Assembly: GCA_016786885.1 (NCBI GenBank) | Contig: JAEUVO010000027.1 | Location: 1 to 64,000, forward strand | From: Chitinophagaceae bacterium | Lineage (GTDB): Bacteria; Bacteroidota; Bacteroidia; Chitinophagales; Chitinophagaceae | Direction of reading: 5' to 3' | DNA: 64,000 nucleotides | Part shown: piece after piece, positions 17,712 to 25,056 of the stretch | How positions within the stretch are numbered: the stretch's first letter is position 1 | Layout of the letters: every line of letters begins with the position of its first letter | Program-made: the position numbers and the translations under genes | The notes under the pieces: generated by a model | What the model was told of the DNA's origin: nothing | Databases searched by the model: none | The model's input: only the letters and a program-made list of their open reading frames with translations

Positions 17712-18229
17712 GAAAAACACTTTTCTATTTCGCCGTCTCTGGCTGGATGCTCGGATTCATTGTTCACTTAACGGCGCTTATAGGTGACTATGATCTATCA
17801 AGGAAAATTCCTTTTTTGAGGCTGTTGCATGTTGGAATCTTTATTGTATGGATTCCCACCATACTGCTGTTACGGAAAAAAACAGAAGCAGAAGACAATA
17901 AAATACAAACAAAATCCCGGACACTTTCAAAAAGCCTGTTTAGTGAGACACCTGCCTGGCTTAAAGTAATTGCAATTGCCGGTTTCGTTTATGCTTTCAT
18001 AAATTTCATACTTTTTACTGCATCCCAATCAGGTACTCCGGATATAAAAGGCGGGCAATATATTTTGCACAGTCACGGAAAATTGATCAGGACATTGACC
18101 GAGCAGGAATACAATCATTACCTGGCAAATCAGACAAGAGGTTTTTCAGGGCACTGGATCGCTTTCTATGGATTTGCCGCAGCAGTTCTTTTTCCTTTCA
18201 ATAAAAGACCACAGGTGACTGCAAACTAA
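17708..18229 (+). CDS. Hypothetical four-helix membrane protein
   Basis: 173 residues with four hydrophobic segments: residues ~5-25 (LFYFAVSGWMLGFIVHLTAL), ~38-55 (LLHVGIFIVWIPTILLL), ~85-105 (VIAIAGFVYAFINFILFTAS) and ~147-163 (HWIAFYGFAAAVLF). A loop after helix 3 has GGQYILHSHGKLIRTLTEQEYNHYLANQTRGFSGHW. This His-containing segment recurs in small Bacteroidota/Proteobacteria inner-membrane proteins, but I cannot name the family. It is translationally coupled to the NIPSNAP gene. Confidence 0.7.
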   Translation: MRKTLFYFAVSGWMLGFIVHLTALIGDYDLSRKIPFLRLLHVGIFIVWIPTILLLRKKTEAEDNKIQTKSRTLSKSLFSETPAWLKVIAIAGFVYAFINFILFTASQSGTPDIKGGQYILHSHGKLIRTLTEQEYNHYLANQTRGFSGHWIAFYGFAAAVLFPFNKRPQVTAN

Positions 18230-18319
18230 GAGCTGCTATTTACATGAACTGTGTAAAAAACCCAAACAATATTTGATCCTCTTTATAGTTTAACTGCGCA
18301 ACAGAACCTTATTAATCTT

Positions 18320-18327
18320 TACTTTTG
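18320..18327 (+). promoter_or_regulatory. -7 box upstream of gmk
   Basis: TACTTTTG (TAnnTTTG) lies 14 nt before the ATG at 18342. Confidence 0.5.
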
Positions 18328-18341
18328 CCCACTTTCTTTTC

Positions 18342-18926
18342 ATGGCACAGGCTAAGAACAAGATCATCATCATTGCCGCTCCCTCCGGTGCGGGTAAAAC
18401 ATCGGTAGTGCGTCATTTATTAAAAGCGCTGCCGGACAAACTGGCTTTTTCCGTTTCTGCCGCCACCCGCCAGCCCCGCAATAATGAAAAAGACGGAGTA
18501 GATTATTATTTCATCACGGCCAAAGAATTTGAACAGCGGATAGAACAGGATGCTTTTGTAGAATGGGAAATGGTGTACCAGGGCAAATACTACGGCACCC
18601 TGAAAAGTGAAGTGCAGCGAATCTGGCAACAGCATAAAGCACCGCTGCTGGATGTGGATGTGCAGGGCGGCCTGCGGGTGCAGGAAAAATATCCCGGCAC
18701 TTCCCTGTCATTGTTCATCGAGCCGCCTTCCATCGAAGAACTGGAACGCCGCCTCCGGGCTAGGGGCACCGAAACACCAGAATCGCTGCAGGCAAGGATC
18801 AGTAAAGCTTCTCTTGAAATGTCTTTCAAAGACCGTTTTGACCATATCGTCATCAATGATAAATTGGAAAGAGCCTGCAAAGAAGCGGAAAAGATCGTAC
18901 GTAATTTCCTGTCGCACAAGCCATAG
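18342..18926 (+). CDS. gmk: Guanylate kinase
   Basis: 194 residues; phosphorylates GMP to GDP with ATP in purine nucleotide metabolism. The P-loop is APSGAGKTS (residues 12-20). The GMP-binding region includes SVSAATRQPRNNEKDGVDYYFI and EWEMVYQGKYYGT, followed by LDVDVQGGLRVQEKYP and LFIEPPSIEELERRLRARGTETPESLQARI (the lid). Length and order match the bacterial enzyme. It is upstream of the CorC-like gene with a 42-bp gap that contains a possible separate promoter. Confidence 0.97.
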   Translation: MAQAKNKIIIIAAPSGAGKTSVVRHLLKALPDKLAFSVSAATRQPRNNEKDGVDYYFITAKEFEQRIEQDAFVEWEMVYQGKYYGTLKSEVQRIWQQHKAPLLDVDVQGGLRVQEKYPGTSLSLFIEPPSIEELERRLRARGTETPESLQARISKASLEMSFKDRFDHIVINDKLERACKEAEKIVRNFLSHKP

Positions 18927-18956
18927 CCAGTAACTGGCAGCTCTCCGCTATTTTTC

Positions 18957-18964
18957 TATCTTTA
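18957..18964 (+). promoter_or_regulatory. -7-like box abutting the CorC-like start
   Basis: TATCTTTA is only 4 nt before the ATG at 18969, which would place initiation at or inside the start codon (leaderless) if it is used. Confidence 0.35.
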
Positions 18965-18968
18965 CCGC

Positions 18969-20219
18969 ATGATAGCCTGGAATTCGATAGTGTTCTTTAT
19001 CCTCACCCTGCTGATCATGGGCTTTTTTGCAGGTATTGAAATGGCCTTTTTCAGCGCCAATCGCCTGAGCCTGGAGCTGAAAAAGAAACAGGGAGACAGC
19101 TCCATGGAAATTCTTTCCGGCTTTCTTGGTTCCCCTGCCCGTTTTCTTGGCACCACTTTGATAGGCTACAATATTTTCCTTGTTTTTCTCAGCCTGCAGA
19201 TCAGTACCGTGATGGAACCCATCTGGAAGTATTTCCGCATCGGGTCCGATACTGTTCATATCCTGGTGGAAATCGTACTGGCCACTTTTATCGTATTGCT
19301 ATTCGCCGAGTTTATTCCCCGTGCCATCTTCAGGGCCAAGAGCAACTGGTTGCTGCAACGGCTGGCACAGGTAACGAATGTGTTTTACCAGATGTTTTTT
19401 CCTATTGCTGCCGCCCTTATTGATCTGTCTGAGTGGATATTAAAATATGTGTTCAATATCCGGCTGGACAAAAACAAAGAAGCGCTGAAGCGCAGTGACC
19501 TTAAACACCTTTTTCAGCAGCATAGTGATGATGAAAGACAGGAACGCAACACCCAGCTGATGGAGAATGCACAGGAGCTGCCGAAAGTAAAGATCAGGCA
19601 ATGCCTGGTGCCTCGGAAAGAGATCGTTGGTATAGAAAGCAAATCATCGATGGAGCAGTTGAAGAAAAAATTTGTGGATACCAAGTTGAGTAAGCTGGTG
19701 GTATATGAAAATAATATCGACCACATCATAGGGTATGTGCATCAGCTTGACCTGTTCAAAAAAACTGCTCATATTGAGGATGTGCTGCTTCCTATTCCCG
19801 CCGTACCGGAGAGCATGAGTGCCACCGACCTTATCAATAAGTTTACCAAAGAAAGAAAAAGCATTGCCTGGGTAGTGGATGAATTTGGCGGTACGGCCGG
19901 CATCATTACCATGGAAGATGTGCTGGAAGAATTGTTTGGTGAGATACAGGATGAATATGACACCGAAGAGTTTGTAGAAAAGCAGCTGGCGGAAAACGAA
20001 TACATGTTCTCCGGCCGCCTGGAGCTGGACTACCTGGAAGAAAAATATGGTTTTGATTTCGGGCAGGAAGAAGCCGAAACCCTGTCTGGCTATATCATTA
20101 ACTACCACGAGACCATTCCCCGCCAGAAAGAACGCATTATTATTGATGATTATGAATTTGATGTGATGCATGTGACTGATACGAGAATTGAAACTGTGAA
20201 GATGAAAAAGTTGAAGTAG
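18969..20219 (+). CDS. CNNM/CorC-HlyC family membrane protein
   Basis: A 416-residue integral membrane protein. An N-terminal DUF21 (CNNM) domain has about four helices (IVFFILTLLIMGFFAGIEMAF; VHILVEIVLATFIVLLFAEFIPRAIF). A CBS pair occupies ~200-320 (VPRKEIVGIES, DLINKFTKERKSIAWVVDEFGGTAGIITMEDVLEELFGEI), and a C-terminal CorC_HlyC domain ends FDVMHVTDTRIETVKM. Such proteins are implicated in Mg/Co efflux. Bacteroidota also have a gliding-associated member, GldE, of the same architecture. I cannot decide between a GldE-like role and a general ion transporter. Confidence 0.9.
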   Translation: MIAWNSIVFFILTLLIMGFFAGIEMAFFSANRLSLELKKKQGDSSMEILSGFLGSPARFLGTTLIGYNIFLVFLSLQISTVMEPIWKYFRIGSDTVHILVEIVLATFIVLLFAEFIPRAIFRAKSNWLLQRLAQVTNVFYQMFFPIAAALIDLSEWILKYVFNIRLDKNKEALKRSDLKHLFQQHSDDERQERNTQLMENAQELPKVKIRQCLVPRKEIVGIESKSSMEQLKKKFVDTKLSKLVVYENNIDHIIGYVHQLDLFKKTAHIEDVLLPIPAVPESMSATDLINKFTKERKSIAWVVDEFGGTAGIITMEDVLEELFGEIQDEYDTEEFVEKQLAENEYMFSGRLELDYLEEKYGFDFGQEEAETLSGYIINYHETIPRQKERIIIDDYEFDVMHVTDTRIETVKMKKLK

Positions 20220-20292
20220 AGAGGGTAATGGGGATTGGTTAATTGGGTGATTAGGTTATTGGTTGAATAGTGGTTATACAAACCTTATCAAT
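20220..20292. repeat. Left flank of TTGGTTGATT-type repeats
   Basis: Repeated GATTGGTTAATTGGGTGATTAG-like words; their complement recurs at 20668-20759 on the other side of the four-helix-bundle gene. Confidence 0.6.
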
Positions 20293-20661
20293 ATGCATAC
20301 ACTGGACACTCTTGAGGTGTATATCTCTGCAAAAACATTTCGAAAGGAAGTAATTACAATAGCTAATACTTTTCCCAAAGAAGAAAAATTCCTTCTTATT
20401 GCACAGATAAAAGACAGCGCAAGGTCTATAACGGCAAATATTGCTGAAGGCTATGGCAGGTTTCATTACCAGGAAGCGATACAGTTTTGCCGTATTTCAA
20501 GAGGATCTTTACTTGAAACCTATGATCATTTATCCAGCGCTTTAGAGGAGCAGTATATTTCCGAAACCCTATTTATGGAAATGAAAACTAAACAGGAACA
20601 ACTCCTTAAAATACTAAACGGCTATATTGCCTACCTTAAACGTCGCAAGCAGGAAGGATGA
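20293..20661 (+). CDS. Four helix bundle protein (23S rRNA intervening-sequence protein family)
   Basis: 122 residues from the ATG at 20293 (MHTLDTLEVYISAKTFRKEV). The family pattern is clear: four amphipathic helices with FLLIAQIKDSARSITANIAEGYGR and FCRISRGSLLETYDHLSSALE. Homologues were first seen encoded in intervening sequences inside 23S rRNA genes, and the fold is shared with the diversity-generating retroelement accessory protein Avd. The native role of free-standing copies is unclear; nucleic-acid binding is plausible. It is bounded by inverted clusters of CAACCAAT/ATTGGTTG words, which makes the unit look like a small dispersed element. Confidence 0.88.
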   Translation: MHTLDTLEVYISAKTFRKEVITIANTFPKEEKFLLIAQIKDSARSITANIAEGYGRFHYQEAIQFCRISRGSLLETYDHLSSALEEQYISETLFMEMKTKQEQLLKILNGYIAYLKRRKQEG

Positions 20662-20667
20662 TACGGA

Positions 20668-20759
20668 TCAACCCAATCAACTTAATTAACTAATCCCCCA
20701 ATACCCCTAATTAACTCAATCAACCAATCAACCAATCAACCTAATTCACTATTCACCAC
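20668..20759. repeat. Right flank of CAATCAACC-type repeats
   Basis: Tandem CAATCAAC/CCAATCAAC words (e.g. 20719-20740), inverted relative to the left flank. The sequence then runs into the tatC promoter. Confidence 0.65.
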
Positions 20760-20760
20760 T

Positions 20761-20768
20761 TATCTTTG
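20761..20768 (+). promoter_or_regulatory. -7 box upstream of tatC
   Basis: TATCTTTG followed by C, 19 nt before the ATG; a clean TAnnTTTG match. Confidence 0.6.
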
Positions 20769-20787
20769 CGACACTTTATAAAAACAA

Positions 20788-21645
20788 ATGGCTCTACTTG
20801 ATTTTTTTAATAATCGGAACAAAGATGAAGCAAAAGGCGAAATGACCTTTATCGATCACCTGGAAGAGCTGCGCTGGCATGTTATCCGCTCGGTGATCGC
20901 TGTGCTGATCGGCGCTGTGGCTGTTTTCGTCTACTCCGATTTTGTGATAGATAAGATTGTTATGGGGCCAGCCCATGATTATTTCATTTCCTATAAGATA
21001 TTTTGCAACCTTAGTCATTCATTGGGGCTTGGCGAAACGCTTTGCTTTGGCAAAATACCTGTTGCCTTCCAGAGTAATACGATGAGCGGCCAGTTCATTG
21101 CCTCCTTTACTGTTGCGTTTGTTGGTGGTTTCGTCGTTGCGTTTCCTTATATATTCTGGGAATTCTGGCGGTTTGTAAAACCAGCACTTTCGCAAAAGGA
21201 AATAAGAAAAACAAGAGGCGTAATTTTCTGGGTATCGTTCCTGTTTTTTCTCGGCGTAGGATTTGGCTATTTCATTCTCACACCCTTCATGGTCAACTTT
21301 TACTTCACGTACAAGCTGAGCCCACTGATCGAAATAAAACCGACCTTTTCCGACTATCTCGAAAACCTTGTATACACTACGGTGGGTATTGGCGTTTTAT
21401 TCCAGATGCCACTGCTGATAATGGTACTGGCAAGAATTGGTGTAGTAACGGGCCGTTTCCTCAGGAAATACCGCCGCCATGCCTTTGTTATCATATTGAT
21501 AGCTGCCGCTATTATCACCCCTTCTACCGATCCCTTCAGTCTTACGATCGTAACGATACCGCTGTATCTTCTGTTCGAAGCCAGTATTATCATTGCTTCC
21601 CGCATCAACAAAAGACAGGAAAAAGAGATGAAAGAGTGGAGTTAA
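20788..21645 (+). CDS. tatC: Sec-independent protein translocase subunit TatC
   Basis: 285 residues. TatC is the membrane receptor of the twin-arginine pathway that exports folded proteins. The conserved N-terminal MTFIDHLEELRWHVIRSV (signal-peptide binding site) is present, as is the FVKPALSQKEIRK loop after FWEFWRF. Six membrane segments are visible and the last loop has ITPSTDPFSL. The insert around residue 70-90 (FISYKIFCNLSHSLGLGETLCFG) is a Bacteroidota-type first periplasmic loop. TatA/TatB are not in this window. A strong TATCTTTGC box lies upstream. Confidence 0.96.
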   Translation: MALLDFFNNRNKDEAKGEMTFIDHLEELRWHVIRSVIAVLIGAVAVFVYSDFVIDKIVMGPAHDYFISYKIFCNLSHSLGLGETLCFGKIPVAFQSNTMSGQFIASFTVAFVGGFVVAFPYIFWEFWRFVKPALSQKEIRKTRGVIFWVSFLFFLGVGFGYFILTPFMVNFYFTYKLSPLIEIKPTFSDYLENLVYTTVGIGVLFQMPLLIMVLARIGVVTGRFLRKYRRHAFVIILIAAAIITPSTDPFSLTIVTIPLYLLFEASIIIASRINKRQEKEMKEWS

Positions 21646-21683
21646 ACTACATTCATTATTTAAAGTTTGAAGTTATAGTTCAG

Positions 21684-21691
21684 TACCTTTG
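21684..21691 (+). promoter_or_regulatory. -7 box upstream of rpiB
   Basis: TACCTTTG with a TTTG at 21666-21669 upstream (14-nt spacing, shorter than usual), 42 nt before the ATG. Confidence 0.5.
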
Positions 21692-21733
21692 TATAAGTTC
21701 ATTGGTTAGTACGATTCATTTAAAACTTTCCTC

Positions 21734-22189
21734 ATGCATTCCCCCTTTGATCTTCATAAGCCCATTGCTATCGGCAGCGATCATGCCGGCTTTGATTATA
21801 AAGAAGAACTGATCTCTTTCCTGGAAGGAAAAGGTTTACACTTCACTGATTTTGGTACACATAGTAAAGATTCTGTGGACTATCCCGATTTTGCCCACCC
21901 GGTGGCCAGTGCGGTAGAAAAAGGGGAAGCTGCATTTGGTATTTTGATCTGCGGCAGTGCCAATGGAGTAGCGATCACCGCCAATAAACACCAGGGCATC
22001 CGTGCCGCTATTTGCTGGGGAGAAGAATTATCACAGTTGTCCCGGGCACATAATAATGCCAATATAATATGTATCCCTGCCCGCTTTGTACGGGAAGGTG
22101 ACGCAGAAAAAATGGTGGCCATATTTATGACCACTGAATTTGAAGGGGGGCGCCATGCCAACCGGGTGAACAAAATTGCCTGCGCATAA
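21734..22189 (+). CDS. rpiB: Ribose 5-phosphate isomerase B
   Basis: 151 residues; interconverts ribose-5-P and ribulose-5-P in the non-oxidative pentose phosphate pathway. RpiB/LacA-B motifs are present: IGSDHAGFDYKEELISFL, the FGTHSKDSVDYPDFAHPVA segment, and the active-site Cys in GILICGSANGVAITANKHQGIRAA. The CGSANGVAIT variant of the usual CGTGIG is normal in Bacteroidota. C-terminal CIPARFV and GGRHANRVNKI complete the fold. It is monocistronic. Confidence 0.95.
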   Translation: MHSPFDLHKPIAIGSDHAGFDYKEELISFLEGKGLHFTDFGTHSKDSVDYPDFAHPVASAVEKGEAAFGILICGSANGVAITANKHQGIRAAICWGEELSQLSRAHNNANIICIPARFVREGDAEKMVAIFMTTEFEGGRHANRVNKIACA

Positions 22190-22267
22190 TATCAATACCA
22201 ATCATCCATATTTTATCCCTTCTTTTGCCGGAAGGGATTATTTTTATCGTTCATCATTAATACAACT

Positions 22268-23812
22268 ATGATCAAAAAAATTATTGTTTGCCTTATTCTT
22301 TCAATGCCGCTTACAGCTGCTGCACAAAAAAAAGATAAGAGTGCAACAAAAGCTGCTGCCACCATTACGGCAGAAGACATGAAAAAACACCTGTATGTTA
22401 TTGCCAGTAAAGAAATGGAAGGAAGAGATACCCCTTCACCGGGTCTTGAAAAAGCTGCCAATTATATAGAAGAACATTTCAGATCACTGGGATTGACACC
22501 TGGCAATAATGGAAGCTACCGGCAATACTACCCTTTGTATAAAGATTCCATGCAGGATGCTTCTCTGGTGATCAATGGAAAAAAAGTGGAGCTGAATGCA
22601 GATTTTCAACCGATACCGGGTAATTATGCAGCCGGGTTACGTTTCTCTGAAGTAGTGTTTGCGGGTTATGGCATCAGTGATGGTAATAAAAGAAATGATT
22701 ACAAAGACCTGAATATAGCAGGTAAATTAGTACTGATTGCTGACGGTATGCCGGCTGATTACAAACCATCACAACAGGGATTTTCTTCTCCTTCTGGTGT
22801 AACAGGCAGAATGAACGCTGCCCTTAGCAGGGGCGCCAGCGCAGTACTGATGATCTACAATAATTTTCCAAGAAAGGGTGGTTCTGTAAGCAGTAACTGG
22901 AGCCTGAACGGTTTTAAAGCCACACAATCACTTTTTGGTTTTACCATTTCAACGGAGACAGCAGCAAAGATCCTTGGAGAGGATGCAAAGACCCTGATGG
23001 ACAAAATAAAAGAAGGTGCTGTTGCCACAAAAACGTATAAGTCAGAAGTGGAATTGAACTATTCAAAAATTACCAAGACAACTCAAGTATCCAACGTACT
23101 GGCATTACTGGAAGGTACAGACAAGAAAGATGAGTATGTAGTGATCACCGCTCATTATGATCATATTGGCAAAAGAAATGATACTACCATTTATTACGGT
23201 GCTGATGATGATGGCAGTGGTACTACGGGCATACTTGAGCTGGCACAGGCATTTGTGGAAGCAAAGAAAGCAGGCAAAGGCCCAAGAAGAAGTATTTTGT
23301 TTATGACAGTAAGCGGTGAAGAAAAAGGATTATGGGGAAGCCGTTATTATTCAGAGCATCCTGTTTATCCGCTGGATAAAACAACGGTTGACCTCAATAT
23401 TGACATGATAGGCCGCATCGGCAACGAGTATATGAAAAATAAGGACTCAGCTAACTATGTTTATATCATCGGTGATGATAAGCTGAGTACAGACCTGGCT
23501 GCCATTACAGACCAGGTAAACAGCACCTACAGTAAAATGAAACTGGACAGGAAGTATAATGACCCCAAAGACCCGAATCGCTTTTACTTCCGCAGCGATC
23601 ATTACAATTTTGCAGAAAAAGGAGTACCTATCATTTTCTACTTCAACGGGGTACACCCCGATTATCACCGCCCGACAGACACTCCTGATAAGATCAACTA
23701 TCCGCTGATGGCCAAAAGGGCACAACTCGTTTTCTACACGGCCTGGGAAATGGCTAACAGAAATGATATGCTGAAGCGGGACCTGAAGCTGGAAAAACCA
23801 AAAGGGTTCTGA
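22268..23812 (+). CDS. M28 family zinc metallopeptidase with PA domain
   Basis: 514 residues. Signal peptide MIKKIIVCLILSMPLTAAAQ. A PA-domain-like insertion (residues ~110-240: VVFAGYGISDGNKRNDYKDLNIAGKLVLIADG, ALSRGASAVLMIYN) interrupts the peptidase. Zinc ligands of the M28 core are visible in order: ITAHYDHIG (His), GADDDGSGT (bridging Asp), SGEEKGLWGS (catalytic and metal Glu), NIDMIGR (Asp) and HPDYHRPTDTPDKI (His). The family includes aminopeptidases of the leucyl and PSMA types. A periplasmic peptide-catabolic role fits, as for the S46 enzyme in this window. A strong terminator follows. Confidence 0.93.
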   Translation: MIKKIIVCLILSMPLTAAAQKKDKSATKAAATITAEDMKKHLYVIASKEMEGRDTPSPGLEKAANYIEEHFRSLGLTPGNNGSYRQYYPLYKDSMQDASLVINGKKVELNADFQPIPGNYAAGLRFSEVVFAGYGISDGNKRNDYKDLNIAGKLVLIADGMPADYKPSQQGFSSPSGVTGRMNAALSRGASAVLMIYNNFPRKGGSVSSNWSLNGFKATQSLFGFTISTETAAKILGEDAKTLMDKIKEGAVATKTYKSEVELNYSKITKTTQVSNVLALLEGTDKKDEYVVITAHYDHIGKRNDTTIYYGADDDGSGTTGILELAQAFVEAKKAGKGPRRSILFMTVSGEEKGLWGSRYYSEHPVYPLDKTTVDLNIDMIGRIGNEYMKNKDSANYVYIIGDDKLSTDLAAITDQVNSTYSKMKLDRKYNDPKDPNRFYFRSDHYNFAEKGVPIIFYFNGVHPDYHRPTDTPDKINYPLMAKRAQLVFYTAWEMANRNDMLKRDLKLEKPKGF

Positions 23813-23850
23813 TGACCTGTATCCCGGGTTAAATGAAAAATACTTTTACC

Positions 23851-23885
23851 AAAAGCCCCCGCTATATTGAATAGCAGGGGCTTTT
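23851..23885 (+). terminator. Terminator after M28 peptidase
   Basis: AAAAGCCCC(C)GCTAT / ATAGC(A)GGGGCTTTT, a 14-bp stem with one mismatch and a 5-nt loop. Confidence 0.85.
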
Positions 23886-23920
23886 GATTTTGTGTTACTT
23901 TCATAGTTAAATCAGCATCA

Positions 23921-24355
23921 ATGAATCCCAACCAACCAGAGGAGGATGTTGTCTCAGGTTTGTATGACAACTACCATGAAACCCAGAAGGAAATATTGGC
24001 TATTGAAATACGTAAAACCAGGAACAAGCTGCTGACATTGGCTGCCGTTGGGTTTATTTCTGACTTCCTTGCTCTATTGGTGGCTAATACGGTACAGCCA
24101 GAAACCCTGCTGGCCATTGCGGTGATTCCGCTTGTATTAGCAGGCCTCTCTTTTCTATCTCTAAAGGAGCCTCTAACCGCTATGATCATAGCTGCAGTCA
24201 TTATTTTGGCGGCATGGATCTATGCCGCAGTCGTAACCAGGGGAATGGCTGCCATCAGCGGATGGTTGGTAAAGGCAATTATCATTTACCTTTTAATTGC
24301 AGGTTTTCAAAGTGCCAAAGAAGCACATAGGATCAGGAAAGAATTAAAAGGCTGA
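23921..24355 (+). CDS. Hypothetical four-helix membrane protein
   Basis: 144 residues. A soluble N-terminal ~30 residues (VVSGLYDNYHETQKEILAIEIRKTRN) lead into four closely spaced hydrophobic helices: LLTLAAVGFISDFLALLVAN, LLAIAVIPLVLAGLSFL, TAMIIAAVIILAAWIYAAVV and ISGWLVKAIIIYLLIAGF. The tail is short and basic (QSAKEAHRIRKELKG). It resembles small uncharacterised Bacteroidota inner-membrane proteins; no catalytic motif. It is flanked by terminators, so it is transcribed alone. Confidence 0.75.
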   Translation: MNPNQPEEDVVSGLYDNYHETQKEILAIEIRKTRNKLLTLAAVGFISDFLALLVANTVQPETLLAIAVIPLVLAGLSFLSLKEPLTAMIIAAVIILAAWIYAAVVTRGMAAISGWLVKAIIIYLLIAGFQSAKEAHRIRKELKG

Positions 24356-24378
24356 TCCCGGATCGATATGTTTTATTG

Positions 24379-24417
24379 GAAAGGCTGTGTGGAAAACATC
24401 AGCCTTTATTTTTTTAA
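24379..24417 (+). terminator. Terminator
   Basis: Stem AAAGGCTG (24380-24387) / CAGCCTTT (24400-24407) followed by ATTTTTTT, downstream of the membrane-protein gene. Confidence 0.8.
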
Positions 24418-24508
24418 ACTTCGGGCAACTTAAACAGTCTTTCTATTGTCCTTAAAGGAGCGAGAATGATTTTGCAGCCGCCAATTTTTGATCCCTACCT
24501 TTCTATAT

Positions 24509-24543
24509 AAAAAACGATCCCCGGCAAGCCGGGGATCATTTTA
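24509..24543 (-). terminator. Terminator for minus-strand gene 24541-25023
   Basis: Perfect 10-bp stem GATCCCCGGC / GCCGGGGATC (24516-24525, 24528-24537) with A/T runs; on the minus strand it ends in a T run. Confidence 0.85.
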
Positions 24544-25023
24544 TTTCTGCTTCCTTACAAAAAATACAATGTGATTGTCCGTGTCTTCAAACTCCAGCCG
24601 CATATACTCTTTTACAAAAGAGGCTTTTAGTTTTTCTTCTGCCCCATTCTCTACTGTAATGGTGGTTATAACAGCTGCTTCCTCATCAATTGTATAAGTG
24701 ATCTCTTTTTCAGGATTTATACCGTCAGTTATCACACCTTTCCCTTCCGGGTTGAATTTGAAAGCCATATCCTTCAATAAAGCAAGAGCAGATTTCATAT
24801 TAGCAACGGCTTTGGCACTGTCCTCGCCGCTGCCTATCTGTGTTAACAACGCTTCTTCCGGCGACAGAGAATCTTTTTCAATATTATAATATACTGTGCC
24901 GGGTATTTCCAGTGAAACAATTTTCCAGTTACCTACAATATTTGTCTTCGTCACTTTTTCCTGTGCTGCAATACTGAAAGCTGTCAAAACAACACTCAGT
25001 AAACAAATAAATAATCTCTTCAT
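24541..25023 (-). CDS. Hypothetical secreted lipocalin-like protein
   Basis: 160 residues with a signal peptide (MKRLFICLLSVVLTAFSIAAQ). The mature start VTKTNIVGNWKIVSLEIPG is the GxW-type opening of lipocalin-like domains. The C-terminal half forms predicted strands (MAFKFNPEGKGVITD, KEITYTIDEEAAVITTITV, YMRLEFEDTDNHIVFFVRK). Such small Bacteroidota proteins are usually annotated lipocalin-like; ligand unknown. It lies 33 nt downstream of the deoxyhypusine-synthase-like gene on the same strand and may be cotranscribed with it. Confidence 0.72.
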   Translation of the reverse strand: MKRLFICLLSVVLTAFSIAAQEKVTKTNIVGNWKIVSLEIPGTVYYNIEKDSLSPEEALLTQIGSGEDSAKAVANMKSALALLKDMAFKFNPEGKGVITDGINPEKEITYTIDEEAAVITTITVENGAEEKLKASFVKEYMRLEFEDTDNHIVFFVRKQK

Positions 25024-25056
25024 TCAATTTTGTGTTTATATAAAAAATAAAACTGT

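Noticed and set aside
20668..20759. CRISPR array from the CCAATCAA repeats
   Set aside because: Units are ~8 bp simple-sequence words without spacers of constant length, and no cas genes are present.
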